From Liolophura sinensis (taxonomy: Eukaryota; Mollusca; Polyplacophora; Chitonida; Chitonidae), in the NCBI RefSeq assembly GCF_032854445.1, contig NC_088302.1, positions 31,897,979 to 31,961,978 on the forward strand: a stretch of DNA of 64,000 bases, given 5' to 3'. Within the stretch, counting starts at the first letter, position 1. Every line of letters begins with the position of its first letter. A model generated the notes under the pieces. That model was given only the letters and a program-made list of their open reading frames with translations. It did no database searches and was not told the DNA's origin. The translations under genes were made by a program, and so were the position numbers. Shown piece after piece: positions 46,488 through 57,948 of this stretch.

Positions 46488-48088
46488 TTATGGGCTGTTG
46501 TTGATTTTAGGGTATTACAAATAAACAAATAAGCAGTCACCAAGCCAACAACTGGGCAGATTAGACTACAGCCAAACGGATGGAAGAGGCACCAAATTCA
46601 TTCACAGTATGAATTTGCTGGGAAGTTGTTAAGTACTTGTATTAATCAAACAGTACTTTGATAAAGCATGTACCTTCAGTTGATCCAAACCTAAGCGGAT
46701 ACCAAATTGACTTCGGCCAACTTATTCAGCTTGTCTATAAAAGCGTTTCCTTTTCTCACCGACATGACTCTTCTCACCAACGTGACTTTTCTCACCGACA
46801 TGACTGAAGTAAGTCCTAATTTCCTACAGTAAATATTTTTGGTGTCTTGTAAAATTGGACTCCTTCAATCATTTGTTAATAGCATGTACAGGCCACACCA
46901 ACTTTAAATGTCGTTAAATGGTCAACCTAATTCTTTTTAAATGTTGTCTGTGGGTATAAAAACTAAAAAACAATGTCGGTGGGTATAAAATAAAACTAAA
47001 AAATGTATTAAAACTATCTTGAAAATTTTTCCTCAGCTGTTGATCAGAAAGCCTTGAAAAATAAGAAAATTATAAAAACATCAAGACTGAACAAAATAAA
47101 AAGGTAGATGTTCACATTAACTTTAATTCCATTTTTGGATTTTTTCAATAGTGTCAGATCACGCAAAAAAAACAAAAAAAAAAAACACACACAATTTATA
47201 CACATTTACATAATTACATTACATAATTTTGCCTTACATACAAGTTCTCACATATTCATGCACATACAATGTACTAGGTAGGGCTCTCAATTAAGTGACG
47301 ATCGAATGTACAATAGTGTGAAACTTGAATGCATGGTTCCTGGTGAAAACCATACAACAATAATTGCGAAAAATATAGCTAGTGGGTTTTTCACACAGTT
47401 GCCTTTCAGAGACAGCTGCAATCTAATCAATCAATGTCGCAAAATGCCAGGTAAGTTAAAAAATATCATCAATTGCCAACTACCCTGTAACCCCAAATTA
47501 CACTGCAAAGAGAAAACATTCCATCATTTCATCTAGCAAATACAGTTACATGTACATGCATGTGTGACTGTTTTATTCCAGTACACTGTACCTCTCCACA
47601 ATTACTGCCTTTCTCCTGCCTGAAGTCTACTAATAATTATATCCACAAATAACTCTGCTGCGTGTCACTGACTGCAGTGTTGTTGCGCTCGAGGTAACGG
47701 ATATGTAATGGCTGGGTGGCTAAGCACCCATTTCTTCATGAATACTTAATAAAGGCTGTCGTTAAGGCTTTTTAAACAAGTTGAGATATAAGGCAGCTGG
47801 GTGGTTCAGGATATAGCAGACCAATATGGTCACTGGATACAACTGGTGACATTTACTAGAATAATATCGATTCTGACAGATTCAGGTAAATGTCAAAGGG
47901 GGAGGGGGGTAATTGTCCGTGGGAGGAGATTCACTGAAACAGTACCAAATCAAAACAATCCAGAATCAACAAGTCATCAGATAATATGCAACATGACCAG
48001 TCTAACCCATTTTCTGTAATGATTGCAATAATGGACGTAAAGGAATTCAGTTGACAGGGTACTTCAGGGCATAAAATCTATACCCTAA
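46488..48088. other. No supported gene
   Basis: Contains a short triplicated phrase 'TTCTCACCGACATGACT' (46754-46805) and an A-rich tract near 47165-47190. A plus-strand donor-like TGCCAG|GTAAGTTAAA lies at 47450/47451, within an unrecognised opening (47306-47536). Confidence 0.4.
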
Positions 48089-48298
48089 TGTCTCAACCTT
48101 TTCTCATATAAAAGAACAACTTTCAGTGCAATTTATGCACGTTTTTGATTTGATTTTGGAGATAAAATTACATTGGTTGGATTGACCCACTTCAGAGCTT
48201 CAAAGAAGTATAACTTTGTCGTTCTACACACAATAATGCCTTCAGAATATGTTTGAATAAACAACTTGCAAATAGTGAAAAGGTTGAAGAATTACAGT
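48089..48298 (+). mobile_element. MITE-like family M, copy C
   Basis: Left end CCCTAATGTCTCAACCTTTTC, right end GAAAAGGTTGAAGAATTACAG. Internal TTTATGCACGTTTTTGATTT, ATTACATTGGTTGGATTGAC and AATAATGCCTTCAGAATATG match copies A and D. About 210 bp. Confidence 0.82.
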
Positions 48299-49799
48299 AA
48301 CATATTCAAATTCAGTGAACTTGTTACAAGAGGAAAGGCAAAAAGGTCTGTTCTGGAATAGTTTATACCTTTTTTATTTTATTAATTTGATTTGGCAGAT
48401 TTAAACAAAATCCTACATTACCTGAATTGATTTTCACCTTAACTAAAAACAAGAAATTCCACTTGATTAAAGTTGTTTGATTATAAAAATCTGCTGAGCA
48501 ATTTAAAAGTGAATGTGTTCTTTTAAATTTATTATTACAAATCCAGATTCTTTGGATCATTTTCACAAAACACAGTAAATAGAACATAAATTTTTCATTA
48601 GTGTTATCAAAATAATAGCCATCTAACCTATATAACATCAAAAAAGTGAAGATACATCAAATTTATGAAAATCTGTGGAAATCATCTCATAATACAAACT
48701 CAGAGTTTCCACTTCTAAAAAGTTTAAATCTGAATCTCTAAAACAGCACGATAAATTCAAGGACTTTTACACTGAAATTCATCTCAAAATAACAGTAAAC
48801 GAGTTCAAAAACATTTTATACTCTTAATCGAGGCACATAATGCATATGCTATCTATAAATATGAAAAATTTGAAGGCTTGAAGTTCACAACTTTACACAT
48901 AATGGAAGTGTCAGATAGATTACACTACCTCACATTATTAGCAGCGTAAGTTGAAAAACCTCAAGATAGACAATGCCATCAGATAAAAAGCGATCAAAAA
49001 AAAAATGACAGTATTAAGTGATGTGTTTCAATCTGTAGATAAGTGTTAACGGCAAAATGTTTACAAAACTGCTAAGGAAAGGGCAAAGGTCAGATGATAA
49101 TATCAACTGCTTATGGTTCACTAATTTTAATTGTTGGCCTAAGTTCCGTTGTCCACCATTCATAGTTTAGTCAAACACAAGTTCTTCTGGACACACGAAA
49201 ATTATCCAATACATTGGGAGTCTTTGACTGGACTAAGCACTGAACTCAGGCTTCAAAGTTAGTTTAGGCAGATTGTCACGATTGTAACACTATATGGGCA
49301 CTATGACTGCGAGAGACTGTCCCCGGAGAGGAAACTTAATGTATGACCACCTGACCTAATAAAAGTTTATTGGAGCTATCAACCTTTTATTGCCACCAAG
49401 GCTGGCAAGAAAAACAGAAGAAGATGAATCTCAACAATTCCCTGGCCCTAACTGCGATTGAACCTAACCCTGTTTGAAGGCTCTAAGGATAGCATCTTAA
49501 CATGAAAGCCATAACGTGCCTCCTCGTCAAATACTGGTCCAGCTAGTCCTATACAGGATTCAGAATGGAGGACTTCTGATTCTCCAGTGCGAGAGTACTC
49601 GGACTTCAGGCGCTTGGCCAATAATGGTCCTAAACCAATCTCAGAGCGTGCTCCATTTAAAAACCTCATGCAGTTGCCGTGGTAACTTATCGCAGCATTT
49701 GAGACAAGGATTACCACCAAAAATGTCTCCATGGCCTTAAGTTTGCTGTTGGCTTATCGCAAGCACAATGTTGATCAGTTATTTGCCACGCGAGCCCAA
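48299..49799. other. No supported gene; one unrecognised ORF
   Basis: A 94-codon minus-strand ORF at 49448-49732 begins with a true ATG (METFLVVILVSNAAISYHG). It has a short hydrophobic start that could pass for a signal segment, and later reads LGPLLAKRLKSEYSRTG. No family recognised; an overlapping plus opening makes chance likely. The rest is AT-rich. Confidence 0.3.
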
Positions 49800-49812
49800 T
49801 ATTCCCTGGTGA

Positions 49813-50168
49813 GTGAGTGAGTGCCTGGGGTTTAACGTCGTGCTCAACAATTTTTCAGTCATTTGACAACGAAGGGATCCTTAGAGTGTATGTAATGTGC
49901 CTCCTTGTTGCAGGACGGATTTCCACCGCTCTTATATCTAGTGCTGCTCACTGAGATGACTCACTGAAGACAAAGTAAGCCGGCCCGCCCAAGCCATTAT
50001 ACTGATACGGGTCAACCAGTCGTTGCACTATAACCTTCATGGTGAACGCCAAGCAAGGAAGTTACAACTTACTCTTTTAAAGTCTTAGGTGTGACTCCAC
50101 CCAGGATTGATCCTGGATCTACTGCTCCGGAAGGGGACGCTCTACCAACTGTGCTATCCGGGCCGGTA
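49813..50168 (-). mobile_element. SINE family 2, full length with 13-bp TSD
   Basis: On the minus strand the head reads CGGCCCGGATAGCACAGTTG, GTAGAGCGTCCCC with a tRNA-like A box (TAGCACAGTTGGTAGAGCG), then GATCCAGGATCAATCCTGGG as B-box region. The body follows, and a 3' end with GTTGAGCACGACGTTAAACC and (CACT)n tail (GTGAGTGAGTGAGTG on plus). TSD TATTCCCTGGTGA at 49800-49812 and 50169-50181 is perfect. The tail unit differs from the AAAT of family 1. Confidence 0.93.
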
Positions 50169-50181
50169 TATTCCCTGGTGA

Positions 50182-52929
50182 TGTTCAAAGCGAGCAGTTG
50201 TACTGAGAACTCTGACACATTTGACAACTGCAGGTAACTGCACCATGTTCTGCAGCTGGTTTGGGACCAATTTTTGGCGCACCAAAATTTTGACGGACCT
50301 AAGGTCAAAGTCATCTCCGAAGAGAAATTTTACCGAATGTGGGTCTGGGGCCACACGACTTCATAAGTCACACTTCTCGTAATATTTTTCGTAAAAGACA
50401 TCTAAGTTATAGTGCCATTATGATGACATTGTTTAGAATAAAAGTCACGAATAATTGATTTGTGACATTTTGTGAAGGTGGCCTCAGTTGTTTTGGAGAC
50501 ACAATGTTGGCAAGCTCAATATCAGCTCTGACAAGAGTAAGTAGGTTGGTGAAGTTTAGTGAAATATTGCTCGTACTAAATTCAAATTTGCATAGTCTTC
50601 CTAGTGGAGCAAGGACAGACAACCATATTGATGGACGGAGATTTTTTTTTTCTGTCTCTTTCCCAGTTCTCCTGTCTAGTTTTATTTTAAATTACTTAAA
50701 TCATCGAATATTATCTGAGATTCTGCTCTTTGATTGACTTTCCGATAACTGGATCACCAAGCTGTTTTAATGGAAAACATATCATATTATATACATATAC
50801 TATATTTAATTTATCAGTGGACTGAGCAGATGTAGTATATGACAAGATATATACCTGGTGATGTCATGAGAGTAAGTTGAAAGCTGTAAGTGGGCAGTAA
50901 AGTGCCGCTACCCAGACGACCTTCTGGCTGTGGTTTGGATGTTGGATTACTAGTGTATTGTTAGCAGAAAGATAAGGTTCACCAGTTACCAACAACACAT
51001 TTATAAATCAAAGCTAGTGACAAACACCTGCGGAACACGCTAAAACCCTGCTTGTGGGGTTTATGTTAATTGAATTTAAGGTTTAACATGTATAATAGTA
51101 GAGGGACTTTTTCCGCACAGCACACCAAGATTTGAACTCAGGTCTTTACACTGAAAGTCTAGCACTAACAACTGAGCTATAGGTAACTTTCTACTGATTA
51201 CTGTTAGTATAATCACTGAAAAGCAATTCATGTTATACATGTACCTTTATGAGTGGTATTCACCCACAGATAGATACATAACCTGACAATATCATTTTCA
51301 CACATCATTATGACAGGGTTAGTTCACAGGTGAGCAGGACCATTTTCTTTGGATGCCAGAGTGATTCAGCCAATATGATGCAATTCAGGAGCATCCTGAC
51401 ATTTTAAAAAAAAATCAAAGAGAAGCCACACTTAGAACAGGACGTCCTCAATGGAATGGCAGACCCTGAGTGATGTATGTGGTAACCAATGGCTGTGGCT
51501 GCTATGTGTGGCGAATTTCATAAAAAATAAAACAAAAAAACAAAAAACAAGCGAGATTCCATGAAAGATTTAAAAAATACTGAGAAAACCTTTAAAATTG
51601 CCGTTCAAGTTTTACCTGATTTGTAAACAACTTCACTTGTTTTAAACCTCATTTCTCTAAAACTACCAAGAAAGCCTTGCAAAAAAAAAAAAAAAAAACA
51701 GAAAATGTCCAGTGAGAAATAGTGTTGTCATGGCAGCGTAAAGTCCTGTATTCATGCCTAGAAAAGCTCCAGAATTACCCGCATTTTATATTGGGTTCTA
51801 CTGTACTTATGGTTGATAACAGTGTCCGTAAATACTGCTTTTCACAAGCCATTAATGATGTCTTTCATAAGCTTACTACTTCAAGAACACATTTATTAAG
51901 CATCCTACCCAGAGACGTACTTCCTGCTGTGAAATGGATCCAGGGCCAGTCTTGAGCTAAATGTACCATTTCATTACAGCCTATCTACACTGAGAAAATG
52001 GTAGTCACCACTTAACTGCCACATCACTGAGCAAGTATATAACTTAAAGTGGGAAATCATTCTAAATGATTTACAAATCACCTCTGTCAAAGCCCATACA
52101 AATTAAATCAACTACTTATTATTTTTTATTTGTTTTATATTAGTCGTTTAATTCCATACTCAAGTGTGTAGCATGAACCACCAACATTTGGCCATAAAGC
52201 CCACCTCTGTATTCAAATTTTTGAACGCATTAACTCTTCACATTAAAATCTATGAAAATAAATGAAATTATATGCATAGTTTTAATTGGTCTGTTTAATG
52301 ATGCCTACTTCGATTTTCAGAAGTTCTTTCCTTTAATCCATAATTTTTGCTACCTGTATGAAAAGAGGGACATGTTTCCACACAGCTGTTGTCAGACCAT
52401 AAACTGCGAGACCTTTAATATGCCTCTTATATCGTGTGATAGCATCACTTATAATCCCATGATGTAAGTATATGCTCATATTTATGTATGCCTGTCCTTG
52501 ATTAGAACAGAAGCAGAAGTTTATTCGTAACGTTAATTCTTGACTCTAGGGGCACTTTTCTTTCGCTATAGGCACATTTATATCTCTTCTTGAAAGGTCA
52601 TCCAATTAAGATTGCAAAAAAAACTTTTTTTGGGGCTTTTCAGTCAGACAAACAAAGTTCTAGGCACGACTGTGCCACAATTACTCCTAGCATACACCTG
52701 AGTATTCCTGCAAAAAGAAGAGAAAATGTTGGAACACTGTTCATTTAAGAAAAATAAAATCAGTATTTTTCAGGTTTCTTTTACAGATGACGTCATACAA
52801 TTTTAACTAACTGTTCACTACTGACAGTAGAAGTATAAATATTTCACTATGGATGCTGCCATGTAAGGCTGAAACACATAGACTACAGTTCCATAGTTGG
52901 ACCCTGAGCCCAGATCTGATCATGTGTTT
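50182..52929. other. No supported gene; tRNA-like relic
   Basis: The tRNA-like sequence at 51114-51182 is listed separately. Openings at 50407-50737, 51722-51955 and 52252-52467 are unrecognised. The last ends at a donor-like CATGAT|GTAAGTATATG. AT-rich otherwise. Confidence 0.4.
51114..51182 (-). repeat. tRNA-like sequence (SINE head or tRNA pseudogene)
   Basis: Minus strand reads ACCTATAGCTCAGTTGTTAG, TGCTAGACTTTCAGTG, ACCTGAGTTCAAATCTTGG. The A box (TAGCTCAGTTGTTAG) and B box (GAGTTCAAATC) have near-tRNA spacing, but stem pairing is imperfect. Likely a pol III-type relic. Confidence 0.5.
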
Positions 52930-52938
52930 GCAGTTTGA

Positions 52939-53077
52939 TTGATTGACTGATCGCTTGATGTTTTACGCTGTACTCAAGAATATTTCACTTACACAAAGGC
53001 AGCCAGCATTATGGTGGGAGGAAACTGAGCAGAGCCCGGGGAAACCCACGACCATCCGCAGGTTGCTGGCAAACCTT
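52939..53077 (-). mobile_element. SINE family 1, inverted member of a head-to-head pair
   Basis: Minus copy covering the 3' half: GATGTTTTACGCTGTACTCA, AGAATATTTCACTTACAC, GCCAGCATTATGGTGGGAGG, CCCACGACCATCCGCAGGTT. It stops within the 'GGCAAACCTTTC' region and is immediately followed by a plus-strand copy. The pair's left flank and the junction carry a 9-bp inverted repeat GCAGTTTGA (52930-52938) / TCAAACTGC (53078-53086). Confidence 0.9.
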
Positions 53078-53085
53078 TCAAACTG

Positions 53086-53235
53086 CTGTGAGTTCAAGTC
53101 AAGCTCATGCTGGCTTCCTCTTCCAGCCATATGTGGGAAAGGTCTGGCAGCAACATGCAGATTATTGTGTGCTTCTCCAGGGTTTGCCCAGTTTCCTCCC
53201 ACCATTGAACGTAAACACTGATCAAATAAATAAAT
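53086..53235 (+). mobile_element. SINE family 1, direct member of a head-to-head pair
   Basis: Starts CTGTGAGTTCAAGTCAAGCT and continues CTGGCTTCCTCTTCCAGCC, GTCTGGCAGCAACATGCAG, TTTCCTCCCACCATTGAACG, with a deletion before the (AAAT)n tail. Complementary over much of its body to the copy at 52939-53077. Confidence 0.9.
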
Positions 53236-53404
53236 CTGTTTCACCGCCAAAACACACACATTACCTCATAGCTGCAGGTAATTCATGGGAGGCCTATTTA
53301 CCTGTAGATACACTGTGCAGACTGTTTTATGTCAAACTATAATCTCCGACTACTGTAAGCCTTAGTTCTGAAAACATTATCTAGTGTTCTTATATACCTT
53401 CCCA

Positions 53405-53506
53405 GAAGCCTCTTACCAATGCGGTTGCTGTGAGTTCAAGTCCAGCTCATGCTGGCTTCCTCTCCGGCCGTAAGTGAGAAGGTCTACAGCAACCTGCAGA
53501 TGGTCG
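53405..53506 (+). mobile_element. SINE family 1 internal fragment with TSD but no tail
   Basis: Begins GAAGCCTCTTACCAATGCGG and ends CCTGCAGATGGTCG, about the middle of the consensus. There is no 3' domain and no (AAAT)n. It is nevertheless bracketed by a perfect 14-bp direct repeat TATATACCTTCCCA at 53391-53404 and 53507-53520. This suggests insertion of an RNA truncated at both ends, or an unusual priming event. Confidence 0.9.
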
Positions 53507-53520
53507 TATATACCTTCCCA

Positions 53521-53852
53521 TGTTATCTTTGTCGCTCGGTCTCGTGTGTATAAAGTGTCCGGAACTTTATGCAATAAATTTTTATTTCAAGTACATTACT
53601 GACCCGAGGGGTTTTTTTTCTTTAAAGGAACAAGAATAATCAGGTAATAAACAGCAGATAAGCTGCCTGACCATAGGCAGGCAAGTACAGCTATAAAGGA
53701 TTCTGTCATTAATTTCCCTTTATTCCAAGTAAGATTTTGATTTTGATTTTGAAAACCTAGAGCTAGATAAGAATCCTGACCAGTCTGTTCAAAAACAACT
53801 TCATCACAAATTACTTAGAAGCTATTGGTTTCAATGTTTCATTGTGTTTACA
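53521..53852. other. Short interval without recognised features
   Basis: AT-rich. No gene or repeat seen. Confidence 0.4.
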
Positions 53853-53865
53853 ACACATGCATTAA

Positions 53866-53996
53866 TTTTATTTATTTATTTGATTGGTGTTTTACGCCGT
53901 ACTCAAGAATATTTCACTTACACGATGGCGGCCAGCATTATGGCAGGAGAGAAAGCCATGACCATCTGCAGGTTGCTGACAGACCTTCCCATGTAC
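53866..53996 (-). mobile_element. SINE family 1, 5'-truncated with 13-bp TSD
   Basis: Minus copy: (TTTA)n, GATTGGTGTTTTACGCCGTA, TTTCACTTACACGATGGCGG, CCAGCATTATGGC, then CAGGTTGCTGACAGACC. TSD ACACATGCATTAA at 53853-53865 and 53997-54009 is perfect. Close agreement with the consensus implies a fairly recent insertion. Confidence 0.94.
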
Positions 53997-54009
53997 ACAC
54001 ATGCATTAA

Positions 54010-55161
54010 GATTAATGATCCTATAATACAAGTATGTGAAAATTGATTTTATCCTAGTACTAATTCTGCAGATTTCCATTTCCGCATTTTGTACAACAAT
54101 CCAGAAATATATTTTATTCCCAGTTAAATTAGCGTCAAAATGCCGCATGGTATTTTGAAACACTTTTTGTTTTGTAAAACATACAGATTTAAAAACATAC
54201 ATATATACATGCGTGTATATGTTTTTTTAGATTACCACAGACAGATCATTCATTTCTTCATGGCTGCCGGAAATCCTACATTTTATCATTTAATGCAGTA
54301 CAAAGCAAAACAGATTTTCACACAATGACGACTTCACTACGTCCATTAGCGAAGGCTTCCTTGACATCTTTTTGCTGTCGTGGTAACCAATATCAGTGTG
54401 GCATTACAAAGACTGAAACTGTGCTAGTGTCGTAAACAAGTTCCTTCTGCGGTCATTCCAGGGCAGATTGTGCCTGACAAACATGCCCCAGAAGCAGAAC
54501 ATAATGGGCAAAAGTAATATTTCTCTTGCAGACGTCAATGGCAAATTCCAATCTGTATTTATACTCTGAAGGCCATGCATACTGGAGAAAGACACCTGAT
54601 TTGTGTGTTCTGTAACTGGGATATGCACGTGCGCTTCACACCAAACATTGCCAAAGGCTTCATACACTATAAACTGTACTCCGTGCTGACTGATCGTTTA
54701 AATAAAGAATTGATTTGGTTTTGGTTCTTAAAAGGTTTTTTTTCTGGTTTTTAATAAGTTTTCTTTTGTTATCTGGGGTCTGATCTGATGATTCATATGG
54801 TGGTTCTGAAGAATTATGTATTTAGTGACTCCATTGATCAAGAGTCAGGTAGCTGCTAATTTAAAAGGTATTATAATGGTGAATGTTACATAAACTATTG
54901 CAATGCCAGTCATGTTAAAACGTTAAACAGCACACCAACAAACTTAGAAATATTACAATGGAGGAGCTTTTTTTGTCTTCAAAAATTTGAAAACTGAAGG
55001 TGTTTAATCTTTCTCTCACAAATGGTGCTAATTCAAACAAAAACATTAACAGCAGCCCTTATGCAGGCTTGGAGCCAAAGCCTATCGTTAAAACAAAACC
55101 CTTTACTATCTACATATGATTTTCACTATTAAAAGGCAGGAAGCCCAACTGGATGGGTATC
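54010..55161. other. No supported gene
   Basis: AT-rich. Opening 54404-54667 (minus) unrecognised. No repeats identified. Confidence 0.4.
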
Positions 55162-55350
55162 GCAATATACTGGCCCATAGCAACATACTGGCCCATAGCA
55201 ATATACTGGCCCATAGCAACATACTGGCCCATAGCCACATACAGGCCCATAGCAATACACTGGCCCATAGCAATACACTGGCCCATAGCAACATACTGGC
55301 CCATAGCAACATACTGCCCCATAACAACATACTGGCCCATAGCAACATAC
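55162..55350. repeat. 18-bp satellite, about 10 units
   Basis: Unit ATACTGGCCCATAGCAAC with variants (CACATACAGGCCCATAGC, CTGCCCCATAACAAC). Because 18 is a multiple of three and the unit lacks stops in most frames, both strands show 70-90 codon openings that read as six-residue repeats (for example YVAMGQ or YWPIAT). No start or splice context supports translation. Confidence 0.95.
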
Positions 55351-55506
55351 ATCTCTCCCACTACCTGACTTTAATAGTCATGCAGTGATACAGGAACAGT
55401 AGTTTACTAGACATACCATCTGTATTGGTTAAGAACCACACTACTAAAGCAATTAAGTGAAAAGAAACCTTCTATATACATATAACCATATTTGTTCATA
55501 AATATA

Positions 55507-55640
55507 TTTGTTTTATTTGTTAGATTGGTGCTTTCTGATGTACTCAAAAATATTTCACTTTTATGAAGACGGCCAGCATTATGGTGAGAAGAAACCGGGC
55601 TAAACCCATGACCATCCGTAGTTTGCTGACTGACAGACCT
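55507..55640 (-). mobile_element. SINE family 1, diverged copy
   Basis: Minus copy with TTTGTTAGATTGGTGCTTTC, TACTCAAAAATATTTCAC, GGCCAGCATTATGGTGAGAA, GAAACCGGGCTAAACCC and CATCCGTAGTTTGCTGAC. Tail at left disrupted. TSD not found. Confidence 0.88.
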
Positions 55641-57360
55641 AATCCTACATGCAGATAACATGTATATGGAATTTACATGTATATACATGTAATATATTTG
55701 AATACCACTGAATGAATTAGACAGCCGGTGATATGGCAGTGGTGCAAGCGGCCCAATGTCGATCTGACCTTGACGAGTGCAAGGTCATCCACTGCCCTCA
55801 TCAAATCAGTCTTGCTTATCTCAGAAGTGGCCGATGGCCTGACAAGACGTCCTCAATTCCCCACTCCGGACCTGCCAGGTCTCACGTATCGATCTTTTTA
55901 CAGGGGGCTGATCGATTTCTCAGGGGCTTCACAGCTCAAGAGTTTCTTTGAATCAACCTTTTGGATGAGCACGTGGATAAATGCTTGGGGGAAATGAATC
56001 AATAATCGTAACGCCTGGTGAAGAGCCCAAAGGTAACCATGTAACTAGATCATGCTTGACACAAACTTTCCACCAGCTATCTCTCATAAATAGGTCCCGG
56101 ATTTTATCTAAAAAGAAGAAATGGCCCCTCAATGCCCTATAAGCAATGTTAGGGGTCAAACTTTCAAATGTTGGCACTGAAGACGAAGGAATAAATCAGG
56201 CAAAAAAGTGTCTAAGCTATAGCTCCCAAGCTATGCCAGTTCAACCCTGGTACTGAGGTTAAAAACTTGGAATAAACATTGTAAACTTTCTAACCAGGTT
56301 ACATCTGCATTGACTGCAAATCAATTTCTGTTCCTATCCCGTAAATCTCAGTAATACTGACTTTGCCGACACAATGAGTCGTTAATTCAAATTTGTACAA
56401 TATCATTTCTGTGAAGAGATAAAAATGTTATGCTCAAAACACTTTAGATTTAGGTTTACAAAACATTTTAATTTTGAAGGACCTCAACTCGAAACATTAT
56501 ACTGTCATGTTGATACTGACCAGCAGAATTCCTGAAAAATCTAGTTTAACCTTGAGAAATGTAATTTGTGTGACAAATCCATATGTGACTTACAGAGCAC
56601 TTGGGAATCTGATGATAGTTTGTCACGAATGAGAAATGATTGGATACAAAAAGCTCATTTCTCTAAACCACCAATGAGTTCTTTTTATATATAGGCATAG
56701 TAATATCATCATAAGAATAGCCTGGCCAGCATTTGAAGCCATCAAAAGAACATCAAAGGGACATCAAATTAACATTGATACGTAGTTTGCAGTCTAATAT
56801 TATACACTGCTTCCCTTAGTTGTACGAGAGTTTAATGATAACAGCGAAGATGTCAGTTAATGTTAAGACATACATCTCCTCATAATGCAAATATTGTATG
56901 AGATTTCCATCCTCATGTGGGAATCTTCATCAAGAGATAAACAACCATTTGCTTTACTTCATAAAGACCCTGGCACACGGATCAAAACCTTGAGTAACAT
57001 TTGAAATTTACGTAGATTACCTAGAGATGCCTTAACTTCATTACTATTAATACCCTCTAACATGTCTAATCACATAGAGATTCATGGATTTAGACTGTTA
57101 TTAAGAGAAATCCCTAACAGATGTAGAATCTACGTTCTAATTAAACCTTTATTACTTTCCGGATAGAACTATGTCTCTGTACATATCTGGCTGAAAATTA
57201 TAGGTTTGTGTCATTAACCAGGAGAAAACCAGCACCCTTCGTCAGATATCTGATGAACCTTTCGACTTCCATGTAAATCCGCAGTTTTCTGCTGAACCAT
57301 CAGGAAAGGAACTGGATTGCACATGAGTCAAAACCAGTCAGCGGCCAACTGGCTGAACAT
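55641..57360. other. No supported gene; G+C-richer block at 55730-56000
   Basis: 55730-56000 is richer in G+C and CpG than its surroundings and has two overlapping plus frames open for 72-89 codons (MAVVQAAQCRSDLDECKV and the other frame). No domain recognised. It might be an exon, a conserved regulatory block or an old element. The remainder is AT-rich. Confidence 0.35.
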
Positions 57361-57584
57361 TCATCAACATTTTTGCATACGAAAGAGCAACTTTTACCGC
57401 AATCTGTGCACATTTATAATTAAATTTACGCAAAACTACATTGCTAAGATTGGGCAATTTCAGGGCTTAATAAAAAATGTATAATATTATATATATTATC
57501 AGTCTACAAAGAATAATCCCTTCAGAATATGCTTGAATAATCACCTTGCAAACATGCAAAAAGGTTGTAGAATTACAGTTACAG
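57361..57584 (+). mobile_element. MITE-like family M, copy D
   Basis: Left part TCATCAACATTTTTGCATAC, GAAAGAGCAACTTTTACCGC, TGTGCACATTTATAATT; right part CCTTCAGAATATGCTTGAAT, AAAAAGGTTGTAGAATTACA. Same order as copies A and C. An AT expansion lies near 57485-57500. Confidence 0.78.
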
Positions 57585-57935
57585 TCACAGTCACAGTTTA
57601 GCTGCATGACCCTGCAAAGACCCAATTTATACACACTTCTAATACATGGCCCTTTTCAAATCAATTTGTGTACAAAACACTTAAGCAAACGCCTAGTTTT
57701 TCAATTCCAAAAGCAGAGCTCAGTACTCTTGCCTTCCACTATTTACATGTCCTGTTGTTGTCTGTCAAGCATTATTAGTATACACCATGTCTATTCACAT
57801 GAAAGTCTAAGACAACAAAAGCTATATCACTTGATTCAATGTTTGATTGTGCATGAAGAACTTTATCCAGAAGAGAGCAGCATGTTGATGTAGGAACTCC
57901 ATGCTAGCTGCAAGTACCAATGGTCAATGACCTCG
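57585..57935. other. No supported gene
   Basis: Part of an unrecognised 115-codon opening (57546-57893). It starts inside the MITE-like copy and is therefore unlikely to be a gene. Confidence 0.4.
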
Positions 57936-57948
57936 AAGACTGGATATA

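Noticed and set aside
49448-49732. 94-codon minus ORF with hydrophobic N-terminus
   Set aside because: Signal-like start but no homologue recognised and no gene context. Left as a note in the region entry.
55106-55388. Four overlapping ORFs of 70-90 codons on both strands
   Set aside because: All derive from the 18-bp satellite, which lacks stops. No start or splice context.
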